Made by a program: the position numbers and the translations under genes. DNA of 64,000 nt from Hyphomonadaceae bacterium (lineage in GTDB: Bacteria > Pseudomonadota > Alphaproteobacteria > Caulobacterales > Hyphomonadaceae), in NCBI GenBank assembly GCA_024742355.1, contig JANSYM010000007.1:160430-224429 (forward strand), given 5' to 3'. Below are positions 46,438-54,174 of this stretch, piece after piece. The notes below the pieces were generated by a model. The model was not told the origin of the DNA. It made no database searches and worked only from the letters and a program-made list of their open reading frames with translations. Position 1 is the first letter of the stretch; each line of letters opens with the position of its first letter.

Positions 46438-47084
46438 ATCCCGAAGGCACCTTTGATGCCATCAATCAGAAGCTGGACCGACAGGGCCGCCAGAATCACA
46501 CCGAAGATCCGCGTGATCGCGCCGGCAATGCTCTCGCCCATGGCTTTGACCAATGGTCCTGCTGCCAGGAAGACGAGAAGGCAGACCACCATGTTCGCGG
46601 CAATCGCGCTCAAGACGGCGGCTTTGCCCACCCACTCGGCGTGCTGGGACATGTAGAGCATGGCGGTGGCGATAGACCCAGGTCCTGCCAGCATTGGAAT
46701 GCCGAGCGGGAACACTGAGACATCGTCCAGCTGTTCTGGCGTATCATCTGTATCAGCGAGCACGGCTTCGGCGCGGTTGCCGCGCCGCTCGGTGCGCTTC
46801 TCGAACACCATGTCGAGCGCGATGATGAAGAGCAGGATCCCGCCTGCCGCGCGGAAGGCATCAATGGTGATGTGCAGCTTGTCGAGCAGCCAGGCGCCGA
46901 AGAAGGCGAAGCCAAAGATGATCAAGGTGCCGACCAGCACCGATCGGATCGCCATCGAGCGGCGGTAACTTGCCGGGCCGCGCGCCGTCAGCGACGTGAA
47001 GACCGGAGCAACGCCCAGGGCATCGATAAGCACGAAGAATGTCACGAAAGACGCGAGAAAGATGGAAATGAATTCGCCGGACAT
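46434..47084 (-). CDS. MarC family integral membrane protein
   Basis: 216 aa, six helices: FISIFLASFVTFFVLIDALG at the start, VLVGTLIIFGFAFFGAWLL, AFRAAGGILLFIIALDMVF and the conserved FPLGIPMLAGPGSIATAML. MarC/UPF0056 proteins have no settled role (not antibiotic resistance as first thought). GAGGGAG about 8 bp before ATG. Stop overlaps the convergent gene by 4 nt. Confidence 0.92.
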   Translation of the reverse strand: MSGEFISIFLASFVTFFVLIDALGVAPVFTSLTARGPASYRRSMAIRSVLVGTLIIFGFAFFGAWLLDKLHITIDAFRAAGGILLFIIALDMVFEKRTERRGNRAEAVLADTDDTPEQLDDVSVFPLGIPMLAGPGSIATAMLYMSQHAEWVGKAAVLSAIAANMVVCLLVFLAAGPLVKAMGESIAGAITRIFGVILAALSVQLLIDGIKGAFGI

Positions 47085-47120
47085 GGCCGCGGCTCCCTCA
47101 AGTTAGATTGAGGCTGCCCC

Positions 47121-47432
47121 TTATCCCTGATCTTTCAAGGCGTCGAGGATCTCAGCCACATCCGGATGCAATTCGGGTTTGCCAGAACGCATAGCCACCA
47201 CACTCGGCGCCGTCTCCCCAGACGAAAGCGCCAGTATCATGCGGTGCCCGCGCAGGCGTTGCAGCAATCCCTGCAAGCCTTTGGACCCATCAGCCCGCAC
47301 CAAAATCTCATGTCCGATATCGACGCAAATCGTGTCCGGGGCATCCCCGGATTCGATCAAGGCAATGCCTTCATCCAGCGCGACAATCGGAGCGGTGTTC
47401 GGAAGTTCAATCATGCCGGACGTATCAGCCAT
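47121..47432 (-). CDS. Small protein translated with flbT
   Basis: 103 aa, not recognised. Predicted alternating strands and helices with no signal or membrane segment: IVALDEGIALIESGDAPDTI, ICVDIGHEILVRADGS, LQGLLQRLRGHRMILALSSG and HPDVAEILDALKDQG. Its start lies 8 nt inside the end of flbT, so translation is coupled and a role in flagellin or motility control is suggested. Confidence 0.68.
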   Translation of the reverse strand: MADTSGMIELPNTAPIVALDEGIALIESGDAPDTICVDIGHEILVRADGSKGLQGLLQRLRGHRMILALSSGETAPSVVAMRSGKPELHPDVAEILDALKDQG

Positions 47433-47811
47433 TCTCTGCCTCCGCCGCCTTCAGCAATTTTCGGCAACGGGTTAGCGCCTTATAGGTTTCGCCAGCCGCG
47501 CAGGCTGCCGAGATTTCAATAAGACGCCCCCGCGCCTCTTCTTCCTTGGTCTCTCCCATGGCCGCCGCGATCGCGGTCACGGCCTGATCATACAGAGCGC
47601 CTTCGGTCTCACCGGTCAGATACATCTGCATGACCGCAAAATAGAGATGCTCGGTCGGCGACTGTGTCGCATCCGGATCGAGCACGTCTTTCTGGCGCAA
47701 GACCCGCGCCTGGTTCTGCAACAGAATGGTTCCCCGCCGCTCGCCATTGCGCAGCACGGCGCCGTTCACGACGACCGCCTCCTTGGGCTTGAGTGACAGT
47801 TTCAGTGGCAT
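47425..47811 (-). CDS. flbT: Flagellar biosynthesis repressor FlbT
   Basis: 128 aa, normal for FlbT. N-terminal LKLSLKPKEAVVVNGAVLRNGERRG, NQARVLRQKDVL and the helical YFAVMQMYLTGE and ALTRCRKLLKAAE match the family. FlbT binds flagellin mRNA and destabilises it until the hook is made; its usual partner flaF and flagellin genes are not in the window. A small gene overlaps its end. TTAACC half-sites lie upstream. Confidence 0.9.
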   Translation of the reverse strand: MPLKLSLKPKEAVVVNGAVLRNGERRGTILLQNQARVLRQKDVLDPDATQSPTEHLYFAVMQMYLTGETEGALYDQAVTAIAAAMGETKEEEARGRLIEISAACAAGETYKALTRCRKLLKAAEAENG

Positions 47812-47838
47812 GCACCACTCCCATTCAGACAGTGCAAC

Positions 47839-47857
47839 TTAACCGCGCAATGGTTAA
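47839..47857. promoter_or_regulatory. Inverted TTAACC repeat upstream of flbT
   Basis: TTAACC (47839-47844) and GGTTAA (47852-47857) form a perfect 6-bp inverted repeat with a 7-bp spacer, 28-46 bp upstream of flbT. The TTAAC core resembles CtrA half-sites, but the arrangement is inverted, not the direct TTAA-N7-TTAA. Confidence 0.4.
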
Positions 47858-48041
47858 CGCAGACTTTCGGATTGGTAACACTGTAGTGAAACCGTAGCGC
47901 AATCAGCGGTTTAGCCCGCGCTCAAAAATGCGATTTTTCGCGCCGCAGCGAATCACAGCCCTGTCGCCGCGTTAGCGCTTGCTTCTGTGACGGCACACCT
48001 TATCCTTAGCGTAAACGTCAAGTTATCCCGAGGACTACCCT

Positions 48042-48911
48042 ATGCGCTTTGAAGGCACCGAGAATTATGTCGCCACTGATGATCTACGCGTTGCCGTCAA
48101 CGCCGCGATTGAACTGGAGCGTCCTCTCCTGATCAAAGGCGAGCCGGGCACTGGTAAAACCGTGCTGGCCATCGAGGTTGCCAAAGCCCTCGATTGCGAG
48201 CTGATCGAATGGCACATCAAATCGACCACCAAAGCCGCTCAGGGCCTCTACGAGTATGATGCGGTCTCACGTCTGCGCGATGGCCAGATGGGCGAAGAGC
48301 GGGCCAAGGACGTCAAGAATTACATCAAGAAGGGCAAGCTGTGGGAAGCGTTCACGGCCAAGAAGCGCCCGATTCTTCTGATCGACGAAATCGACAAGGC
48401 CGACATCGAATTCCCGAACGATCTCCTGCAGGAACTCGATCGCATGGAATTCTATGTCTATGAGACCGATGAGACGGTGAAAGCCAAGCAACGCCCGATC
48501 GTGATCATCACCTCGAACAATGAAAAGGAACTGCCAGACGCTTTCCTGCGCCGCTGCTTCTTCCACTTCATCAAGTTCCCGGACGAGCAGACGATGAAAG
48601 AGATCATCGATGTCCACTATCCGGGTATCAAGGAAAAGCTCGTCTCCGACGCGCTGACCACGTTCTACTCGATGCGCGAAGTGCCGGGGATGAAGAAGAA
48701 GCCGTCCACGTCAGAGCTGCTCGATTGGCTGAAACTGCTGATGAATGAGGATGTCGATCTGGAGACCTTGCGCGAGCAGGATCCGGAGAAACTGACGCCG
48801 CCACTGCACGGCGCCTTGCTCAAGAACGAGCAGGACGTTGCTCTGTTCGAGCGCCTGGCTTTCCTCAACCGACGTCAGTCAGGCCCAAGTCCACGCGGAC
48901 CTGCGGGTTAA
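48042..48911 (+). CDS. MoxR-type AAA+ ATPase
   Basis: 289 aa. Walker A GEPGTGKT near residue 33, Walker B LLIDEIDKA near 110, sensor 1 IVIITSNNEKELPDAFLRRC near 155 with the arginine finger, and a C-terminal lid with VPGMKKKPSTSELLDWLKLL. This is the CoxD/CbbQ-like MoxR branch. These ATPases normally pair with a VWA-domain protein (CoxE/CbbO) to insert metals or remodel enzymes. Here the next gene is on the other strand, so the partner is missing from the locus. The stop overlaps the convergent tlyA by 4 nt. GAGGA 7 bp before ATG. Confidence 0.9.
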   Translation: MRFEGTENYVATDDLRVAVNAAIELERPLLIKGEPGTGKTVLAIEVAKALDCELIEWHIKSTTKAAQGLYEYDAVSRLRDGQMGEERAKDVKNYIKKGKLWEAFTAKKRPILLIDEIDKADIEFPNDLLQELDRMEFYVYETDETVKAKQRPIVIITSNNEKELPDAFLRRCFFHFIKFPDEQTMKEIIDVHYPGIKEKLVSDALTTFYSMREVPGMKKKPSTSELLDWLKLLMNEDVDLETLREQDPEKLTPPLHGALLKNEQDVALFERLAFLNRRQSGPSPRGPAG

Positions 48912-49645
48912 GTTCTGACCGCATAAACCAGTCGCTCTGCATTCCCATCGCCGCCTTTGATGGGGCTGTCGGAGCGTGCCCTCACGTCCCAGCCCTGCTC
49001 TGTGAGCCAGTCTGCAAACGTCTGTTCCGCGCGCGCGGTGGCAGCCGCGTCGCTGACAATCCCGCCTTTGCCGATATGCTCGCGGCCAACCTCGAATTGC
49101 GGCTTGAACAGCGCGATCAGCTGGGCGTTTTCCGCCGCCAGTGAAAGCGGCACGCCGAGCAGTTTGTGCAGGGAAATAAAACTCGCATCGCAGACAATCA
49201 GTTGCGGTGGCTCCGGCACCGACTCCCTGGTCAGCACGCGCGCATCGGTCGCCTCGAGCGACGTCACACGCGGATCGCCGCGCAAACGCGCATGCAGTTG
49301 ATCGCGTCCAACATCGACGGCGATGACAGACCTAGCGCCGTTGGCCAACAGGACTTCAGTAAATCCCCCCGTAGATGCGCCAAGATCCAGACACGGCAAT
49401 CCGCGCACGTCGGCATCGAAGACGCCAAGCGCATGCGCGAGCTTCAGTCCGGCGCGCGACACCCAGGGGTGTTCTCGCTCGGCCTCAATCCGGGCGTCAG
49501 GCGAGATTTTCTCAGACGGTTTGACCACGACGCGCCCGGCCACGGTCACTTTACCGGCAGCAATCGCCGCCTGCGCTGCCGCCCGGCTGTCGAAATGGCC
49601 GAGCGCGACCAGGACTTTATCGGCGCGATCAAGATTATTTGACAC
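48908..49645 (-). CDS. tlyA: TlyA family rRNA (cytidine-2'-O)-methyltransferase
   Basis: 245 aa. N-terminal S4 RNA-binding domain (RADKVLVALGHFDSRAAAQA, then AGRVVVKPSEKI), linker HPWVSRAGLKLAHAL, and an FtsJ-like SAM domain with LDLGASTGGFTEVLLANGA near residue 90 and IVCDASFISLHKLL. TlyA 2'-O-methylates 16S and/or 23S rRNA, affecting capreomycin sensitivity. Start is GTG 49645 with GGAG about 12 bp upstream. In many alphaproteobacteria tlyA sits next to dxs; here it is 35 kb away. Confidence 0.92.
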   Translation of the reverse strand: MSNNLDRADKVLVALGHFDSRAAAQAAIAAGKVTVAGRVVVKPSEKISPDARIEAEREHPWVSRAGLKLAHALGVFDADVRGLPCLDLGASTGGFTEVLLANGARSVIAVDVGRDQLHARLRGDPRVTSLEATDARVLTRESVPEPPQLIVCDASFISLHKLLGVPLSLAAENAQLIALFKPQFEVGREHIGKGGIVSDAAATARAEQTFADWLTEQGWDVRARSDSPIKGGDGNAERLVYAVRT

Positions 49646-49706
49646 TGGCTGACTTCTCCGACGAACGCACTACACTCCTCACTCAGAAGCCAATGGAGCC
49701 CTTCAC

Positions 49707-50282
49707 ATGATCCGTAAAGCCCTGCTCGCGGCTGTTCTGCCGCTCGTCGCCTGCGCGCACGCCCCGGCGCAGGATGCCGCGCCAGCCCTTCCAGACGCAT
49801 CTGAGCTGCCCGGCCCCAGCGACGGCGTGTTCCCCAGCATGATGCGTACCGGCGGCGACATTGTCGGCGTCGATGGAGCCGTGATTGGGGCACTGAACAT
49901 CCTGGACGGCCCGAACGGCATGCTGATTGAGGTGACGATCAATCCCGGCGGCCTGGCGCCTGGCTGGCACGGATTGCACCTTCACCAGGTCGGTGACTGC
50001 TCTGACACGGGCACGTTCAAGCTTTCAGGCGGGCATGTCGGCAAAATTGAGGACGGGCACGGCCTGCTCAACCCGCGCGGCCCGGAATCCGGTGACGTTC
50101 CAAATATCTGGGCGGCGGCGGATGGATCTGCCGGTTATGAGGCGTTTTCCACATTGATCACAGGGGCCGAGCTTCTGGACGAAGATGGAAGCGCCCTGAT
50201 CATTCATCAAAACCGCGACGATCACCTGACACAGCCGATTGGCGGCGCCGGCCCACGTGTGGCCTGCGCCGTGATCGGTTAG
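49707..50282 (+). CDS. Cu/Zn superoxide dismutase family protein, exported
   Basis: 191 aa. Signal peptide MIRKALLAAVLPLVACAHAPAQ (lipobox-like VAC or cleavage after AHA). SOD fold: copper ligands HLHQVGDC (two His), bridging/other histidines in GGHVGKIEDGHGLLNP, copper His in ALIIHQNRDDH, active-site arginine in GPRVACAVI, and the two cysteines of the usual disulfide (GDC, VAC). The zinc-site segment reads GPESGDVPNI, where most family members have GPHAGDLPN-like sequence, so one zinc histidine seems to be glutamate while the aspartate stays. Activity should not be assumed. GGAG 8 bp before ATG. Confidence 0.88.
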   Translation: MIRKALLAAVLPLVACAHAPAQDAAPALPDASELPGPSDGVFPSMMRTGGDIVGVDGAVIGALNILDGPNGMLIEVTINPGGLAPGWHGLHLHQVGDCSDTGTFKLSGGHVGKIEDGHGLLNPRGPESGDVPNIWAAADGSAGYEAFSTLITGAELLDEDGSALIIHQNRDDHLTQPIGGAGPRVACAVIG

Positions 50283-50944
50283 GCATAGGCGTAAGGGCCG
50301 CCTTTTTGCAGGGCGGTTTGATAGGCTGGGCGCAGGTGAACCCGTTGCAGGAAAGCCGTGATGTTCGGCAAGTCTGACAGGTCGGCGCGGGTCGCTGCCG
50401 CTTCCAGCGGAAAGCTCATCATGATGTCGGCGGCGGTCAGCGTGTCACCGACGAAACAACCGCTATCCGCCAGCGCGGTGTTCCACCACTTCGCGTGCTC
50501 AGCGATGCGTGGGTCGATGAAGCTCTCTTCCGCGCTCGACGAGACCTTGCGGACGATCGGCCGCATCAATAGAGGCGCGCGTTCGGGCAAGCGCGAGAAG
50601 ACCAGCTTGAGCAGAAGATTGGTCATGGCCGAGCCTTCTGCATAATGCAGCCAATAGGTGTAATCGCGCGCGTCTTGTGTGCCGGCGGCAGGTTTCAGCT
50701 GGCCATCCTTGTCATACGTGTCGACCAGATATTCGAAGATCGCGCCGGTTTCCGCGACGCAGATATCGCCATCGGTAATCACTGGCGACTTGCCGAGGGG
50801 ATGCACGGCATAAAGCTCTGGCGGCGCCAGGGACGTTACCGGATCGCGATTGTAGCGCTTTACCTCATACGGCACGCCAAGTTCTTCAAGCAGCCACAAG
50901 ACACGCTGTGAGCGCGAGTCTTCCAGGTGGTGTACGATGATCAT
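50279..50944 (-). CDS. Glutathione S-transferase family protein
   Basis: 221 aa. N-terminal thioredoxin-like domain with DSRSQRVLWLLEELGVPYEV (active-site serine SRS), SPVITDGDICVAETGAI containing the cis-proline and ESGA-type glutathione site, and a C-terminal helical domain ending in LQRVHLRPAYQTAL. Substrate unknown. AGGAGG 6 bp before ATG. Stop overlaps the convergent SOD gene by 4 nt. Confidence 0.93.
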   Translation of the reverse strand: MIIVHHLEDSRSQRVLWLLEELGVPYEVKRYNRDPVTSLAPPELYAVHPLGKSPVITDGDICVAETGAIFEYLVDTYDKDGQLKPAAGTQDARDYTYWLHYAEGSAMTNLLLKLVFSRLPERAPLLMRPIVRKVSSSAEESFIDPRIAEHAKWWNTALADSGCFVGDTLTAADIMMSFPLEAAATRADLSDLPNITAFLQRVHLRPAYQTALQKGGPYAYA

Positions 50945-51028
50945 TTTAGCCTCCTCGGCCCGTTCCGTGATCGAGGACGTATTTCGATTGCAGCGATCAG
51001 CAAGCCTGAACCTGCCATCCGCGTGAAA

Positions 51029-52321
51029 TTACTGCCGCGTAGGCGGCGGCGGGGGTGGCGGTGGTGGCGGTGGTGGCGCCACTGTCGCCGGTGCCCCGGC
51101 GGCTGTCACAGGACCACTGAACGGCGTCGTTGAGCGCGCGGTCATGGCCGCAGGCGTCGACGCTGAGGACCAGAGCGATGACGCAAACGCGGTCGCCTCA
51201 TCCGGTGAGATGTAGCCATTGGCCACACTCTCCATCAAGGCCGCTTGCGCGCGATGAATCTCAAGGCGCATCGCATTGGCATCGGTCAATTGCTGCACAT
51301 AGGCGTCCATGACTTTCTCACAGCGTTCAGAGAGCGCCGTTTGTCCGTCGCCATTGACGTAACGCAGATGTTCGAAACACAGCTGCACGCCATAATCGTT
51401 CTGGACGATCGCCATGGTGATGTCGCGCACCGCATCGGCCACCGCATACGAGGGCGGATAGGCGGGTGTTGATGGCCACGAGCCAGTCATGCCACCGGCG
51501 CTGGAATCTGTCGCGGACGGCGCACTCTCAGCCAGAAGATTGTTCGTGCGCTCTGTCGATTCGGCTGAGGATTGCGCCCGCTCCATGGCCCGGCGCTGGG
51601 CGCGCAGGTCGCGAATCTCGCGGCTTCGGCGCTCGACATCGGCGGCCGAGCAGCCATCGCCGCCATTGCCGGATTCGCAGGTCGCATTCACATCTTCGAG
51701 AATGGCGATGTCTTCATTGGTCTGCTCGATATCGGTGGCGAGACGCGATTGCTCGGACGAGGCCATGGCGGCGCGCTGCAAGTATTGTTCGCGATAATCC
51801 ATGCCGCTGCCCGCCGAAGCGCTGACCACAGCATCGCCGCCTTTCACCGCTCCGGTCAGTTGTTCGATCGCGAGGAGCGCGATCATATTGGTCTGGAAGC
51901 GTCGCAGCATGATCGAATACTGTTCTTGCGACAGGCCGTTCATATAGGCTTCGCAAACCCGGTAGAAGCCGTCGCGCAGGGTCTGGATGGTCTGCGTGCG
52001 CAGCCCGATATTCGCGGCCGCTTCCGAAACGCCGCCTTCGGCCGAGACCGCATTGGAAATGTCCGAAACGCTGACGCCGGCCTGTGCAGCAATGGCGGAC
52101 AGAGCGTCCGGCGCGGGTTCGGCGCAGACGACGCGAATGTCCTCGTCGCTTCTGCGATTGGACAAGACCGCGCGCTGTTCAGCGTCAATGAAGACACCGG
52201 TTGGCGACTTGCCATTGAACGAGCCAATCGTCTCTTTCTTGTTGACGGCGGCGAGATTTCCAACCGACGCGCAAGCCGATAGCGCCAGTACAGAACCGGT
52301 CAGCAGAATCGTTCGAAACAT
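51029..52321 (-). CDS. Lipoprotein with coiled coil and poly-proline C-terminus
   Basis: 430 aa, not recognised. Signal peptide with lipobox MFRTILLTGSVLALSAC (cysteine 17). Helical domain at about 60-200; a coiled coil follows (SRLATDIEQTNEDIAILEDV and RRSREIRDLRAQRRAMERAQ, about 215-280), interrupted by a two-cysteine loop CESGNGGDGCSA. The tail is Ala/Thr/Pro-rich and ends in twelve consecutive prolines followed by TRQ. Poly-proline needs elongation factor P for translation. GGAGGA 7 bp before ATG 52321. It follows atp12 by 76 bp on the same strand. Confidence 0.75.
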   Translation of the reverse strand: MFRTILLTGSVLALSACASVGNLAAVNKKETIGSFNGKSPTGVFIDAEQRAVLSNRRSDEDIRVVCAEPAPDALSAIAAQAGVSVSDISNAVSAEGGVSEAAANIGLRTQTIQTLRDGFYRVCEAYMNGLSQEQYSIMLRRFQTNMIALLAIEQLTGAVKGGDAVVSASAGSGMDYREQYLQRAAMASSEQSRLATDIEQTNEDIAILEDVNATCESGNGGDGCSAADVERRSREIRDLRAQRRAMERAQSSAESTERTNNLLAESAPSATDSSAGGMTGSWPSTPAYPPSYAVADAVRDITMAIVQNDYGVQLCFEHLRYVNGDGQTALSERCEKVMDAYVQQLTDANAMRLEIHRAQAALMESVANGYISPDEATAFASSLWSSASTPAAMTARSTTPFSGPVTAAGAPATVAPPPPPPPPPPPPTRQ

Positions 52322-52397
52322 ATTGGCGTCCTCCAATCTGGAAGTGGACGCCAGAATCTTGAACGCGTCAAGCACAGCAACGCCTTACAGGCGAACC

Positions 52398-53108
52398 CTA
52401 AGCGAGCGATTCAAACCACAGTTGCAAGGCTCGGGCATCGTCGGCGCGCGCCGCCCGCACCTGCCGGGCTTCTTCGTCTTCGCCCCATTGTTCAATTTGC
52501 CAGTCTTCATCGACGACGGATGCGGTGAGCGCCTCTGTGGCGGAGAGCTGTCCGCGTTCGACAGCCAGGGCGAGAACAGCAGAGCCCAGCAAGCTGCACG
52601 CCCAGGTCAGCGCCGTCAGGCGAAAATCATCGAGGCCGAGCGCATGCGTCCGCACCGCCTCCAGGCTGGCCTGCGGCTGCGGGCTTGCCATCAGGCCGAT
52701 GACCGGGACCAGAACCACGTCAAGCTCCTGCCCCGCCCAGTCGCGCCACGGCTTCCAGGCCGCTTCCTGGCGTTCGCGCAATTCAGTCGGTGCTTCGGCG
52801 AGATAGCAGGTCACGTCGGTGCCCGCATAACGCGCCAGTTCGTCCGCCAGGTCCGCGCGCGTCTCCGGCGTCCGGTCGAGCGCGACATTGGCGAGCCGGG
52901 TGAGCGTCATGGCCGGCAAGTCCAGCGTCTCGCCCTGTGCGTCCCACTCCGCAGCGATGGCTTTCGCGAGCGCCTCGGTTGGCAGGGTCAGAGCAGCCTT
53001 GGCCGGCGTCTTGATCGAGCGGCCATCCAGCTCCACTGCAAACCCGGTCTCGGTTTGAGCGATGCCAGCCTGCTTGTAAAAGCGTTTCGGACGGTTGGTT
53101 TTGTCCAT
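52398..53108 (-). CDS. ATP12 family chaperone (F1-ATPase assembly)
   Basis: 236 aa Atp12-like protein that binds the F1 alpha subunit during ATP synthase assembly. Conserved segments: RPKRFYKQAGIAQTETGFAV, LDGRSIKTPAKAALTLPTEA, AEWDAQGETLDLPAMTLTRL, TDVTCYLAEAP and the helix ALTWACSLLGSAVLALAVE. Its ATG overlaps the HAD stop by one base (TAATG). HAD-atp12 pairing is common in alphaproteobacteria and mitochondria-related lineages. Confidence 0.93.
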   Translation of the reverse strand: MDKTNRPKRFYKQAGIAQTETGFAVELDGRSIKTPAKAALTLPTEALAKAIAAEWDAQGETLDLPAMTLTRLANVALDRTPETRADLADELARYAGTDVTCYLAEAPTELRERQEAAWKPWRDWAGQELDVVLVPVIGLMASPQPQASLEAVRTHALGLDDFRLTALTWACSLLGSAVLALAVERGQLSATEALTASVVDEDWQIEQWGEDEEARQVRAARADDARALQLWFESLA

Positions 53109-53776
53109 TATTTCATCCTCGCCGCAAAGGCGTTCAAACTTGTGTTCAAGCTGGTATAATCATGGTGGATTTCATGCGCGCCTGAGGCGGCGAGCTCTTC
53201 CGTCGTGCCGAAACCCCAACTGACGCCGAGCGTATGAATACCCGCATTCCGCCCCATGCGCATGTCGTGCACAGCATCGCCGATGATCAGGCTCTGGTGC
53301 GGCTCTGCGCCGACCGCCTTCATCGCTTCTTCGCACATGAAGGGGTGCGGTTTTCCGGGGCCGTCATCGGCGCACCAGATCGTATCGAAATATTGCTCAA
53401 GCGGATGCATCTCGAAGATCGCCCGAATGCCGCGATGCGACTTGCCAGTGGCCATGGCGATCAACCAGCCATCCTCAGCCAGGCGATGCAGGGTTTCGGC
53501 GGCGCCGTGAAAAAGCGGTTCCTTGAAATCCGGATCGCTGCGCCGCGCCAGGAATGCCTGCTTGTAGTTCGCGACCAGGGTTGGAATGTCATCATAGTCC
53601 GGCGCCAGGGTCTGAACCGCCTCCGCCAGACCCAGACCAACCACTTTGCGCGTATCATCATAGGATGGCGGTGCCAGCCCGAGCGACTCAAAACACCGCA
53701 CCATGGCGGTCTGGATCACCTCGCGGCTGTCCACGATGGTGCCGTCCATATCCCAGATGGCAAGTTTGAGCGTCAT
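53108..53776 (-). CDS. HAD-IA hydrolase (phosphoglycolate phosphatase-like)
   Basis: 222 aa. Motif I LAIWDMDGTIVDSRE near residue 8 with both catalytic aspartates, motif II MATGKSHRGI, motif III lysine in DGPGKPHPFM and motif IV LIIGDAVHDMRMG. Cap domain helical. It removes phosphate from a small molecule; substrate not determinable. Overlaps atp12 (TAATG) and follows a DUF4345 gene by 9 bp. Confidence 0.92.
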   Translation of the reverse strand: MTLKLAIWDMDGTIVDSREVIQTAMVRCFESLGLAPPSYDDTRKVVGLGLAEAVQTLAPDYDDIPTLVANYKQAFLARRSDPDFKEPLFHGAAETLHRLAEDGWLIAMATGKSHRGIRAIFEMHPLEQYFDTIWCADDGPGKPHPFMCEEAMKAVGAEPHQSLIIGDAVHDMRMGRNAGIHTLGVSWGFGTTEELAASGAHEIHHDYTSLNTSLNAFAARMK

Positions 53777-53785
53777 GCCCGCCGT

Positions 53786-54172
53786 TTAGGCGGCAGTCGC
53801 TTTTCGTGCAACCAGCCTTTGCCAGATCAGGAAGATTGGGGATGCCAGTTCCAGGATCATTCCGGCAAACTGTTCCGGCTGGCCTGGCCCAATGGTCATG
53901 TGAGATATCAGCCGGGCGACGCCGCCGAAAAAGATCGCAGCGCAGATGAAGGCCAGCATGGTGCCGTGCTTTTCGATGTTCGGAATTGCCCACCAGAGCA
54001 GCAAGGTGACCAGCAGATAGATGGCCGACAGATAGCGCAGCTGATTGTCCAGCGCTTCCGGATAACCGCCGTCCGGCATGAAATAGGACGCGCCGGTGAT
54101 CACGCCCATGACCGAAAACAGGAGTGGGATCAGGGACAGAATGCCCAATCCGATCTGCAAACCCAGCTTCAT
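53786..54172 (-). CDS. DUF4345 family membrane protein
   Basis: 128 aa with four predicted helices: LQIGLGILSLIPLLFSVMGV, YLSAIYLLVTLLLWWAIP, MLAFICAAIFFGGVARLIS and FAGMILELASPIFLIWQRL. GASYFMPDGG and DNQLRYLSAIYL fit the DUF4345 pattern. GAGG 7 bp before ATG overlaps the SDR stop, so the two are coupled. Function unknown. A relative is at 29485-29859. Confidence 0.8.
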   Translation of the reverse strand: MKLGLQIGLGILSLIPLLFSVMGVITGASYFMPDGGYPEALDNQLRYLSAIYLLVTLLLWWAIPNIEKHGTMLAFICAAIFFGGVARLISHMTIGPGQPEQFAGMILELASPIFLIWQRLVARKATAA

Positions 54173-54174
54173 TC

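Noticed and set aside
47096..47113. CCTCAA/TTGAGG hairpin between marC and the small flbT partner
   Set aside because: Only six pairs and no T-run; too weak to list as a terminator.
47918..47943. AAAAA-TGCGA-TTTTT imperfect hairpin upstream of the MoxR gene
   Set aside because: Short A/T stem with mismatched flanks; no clear role as terminator or operator.
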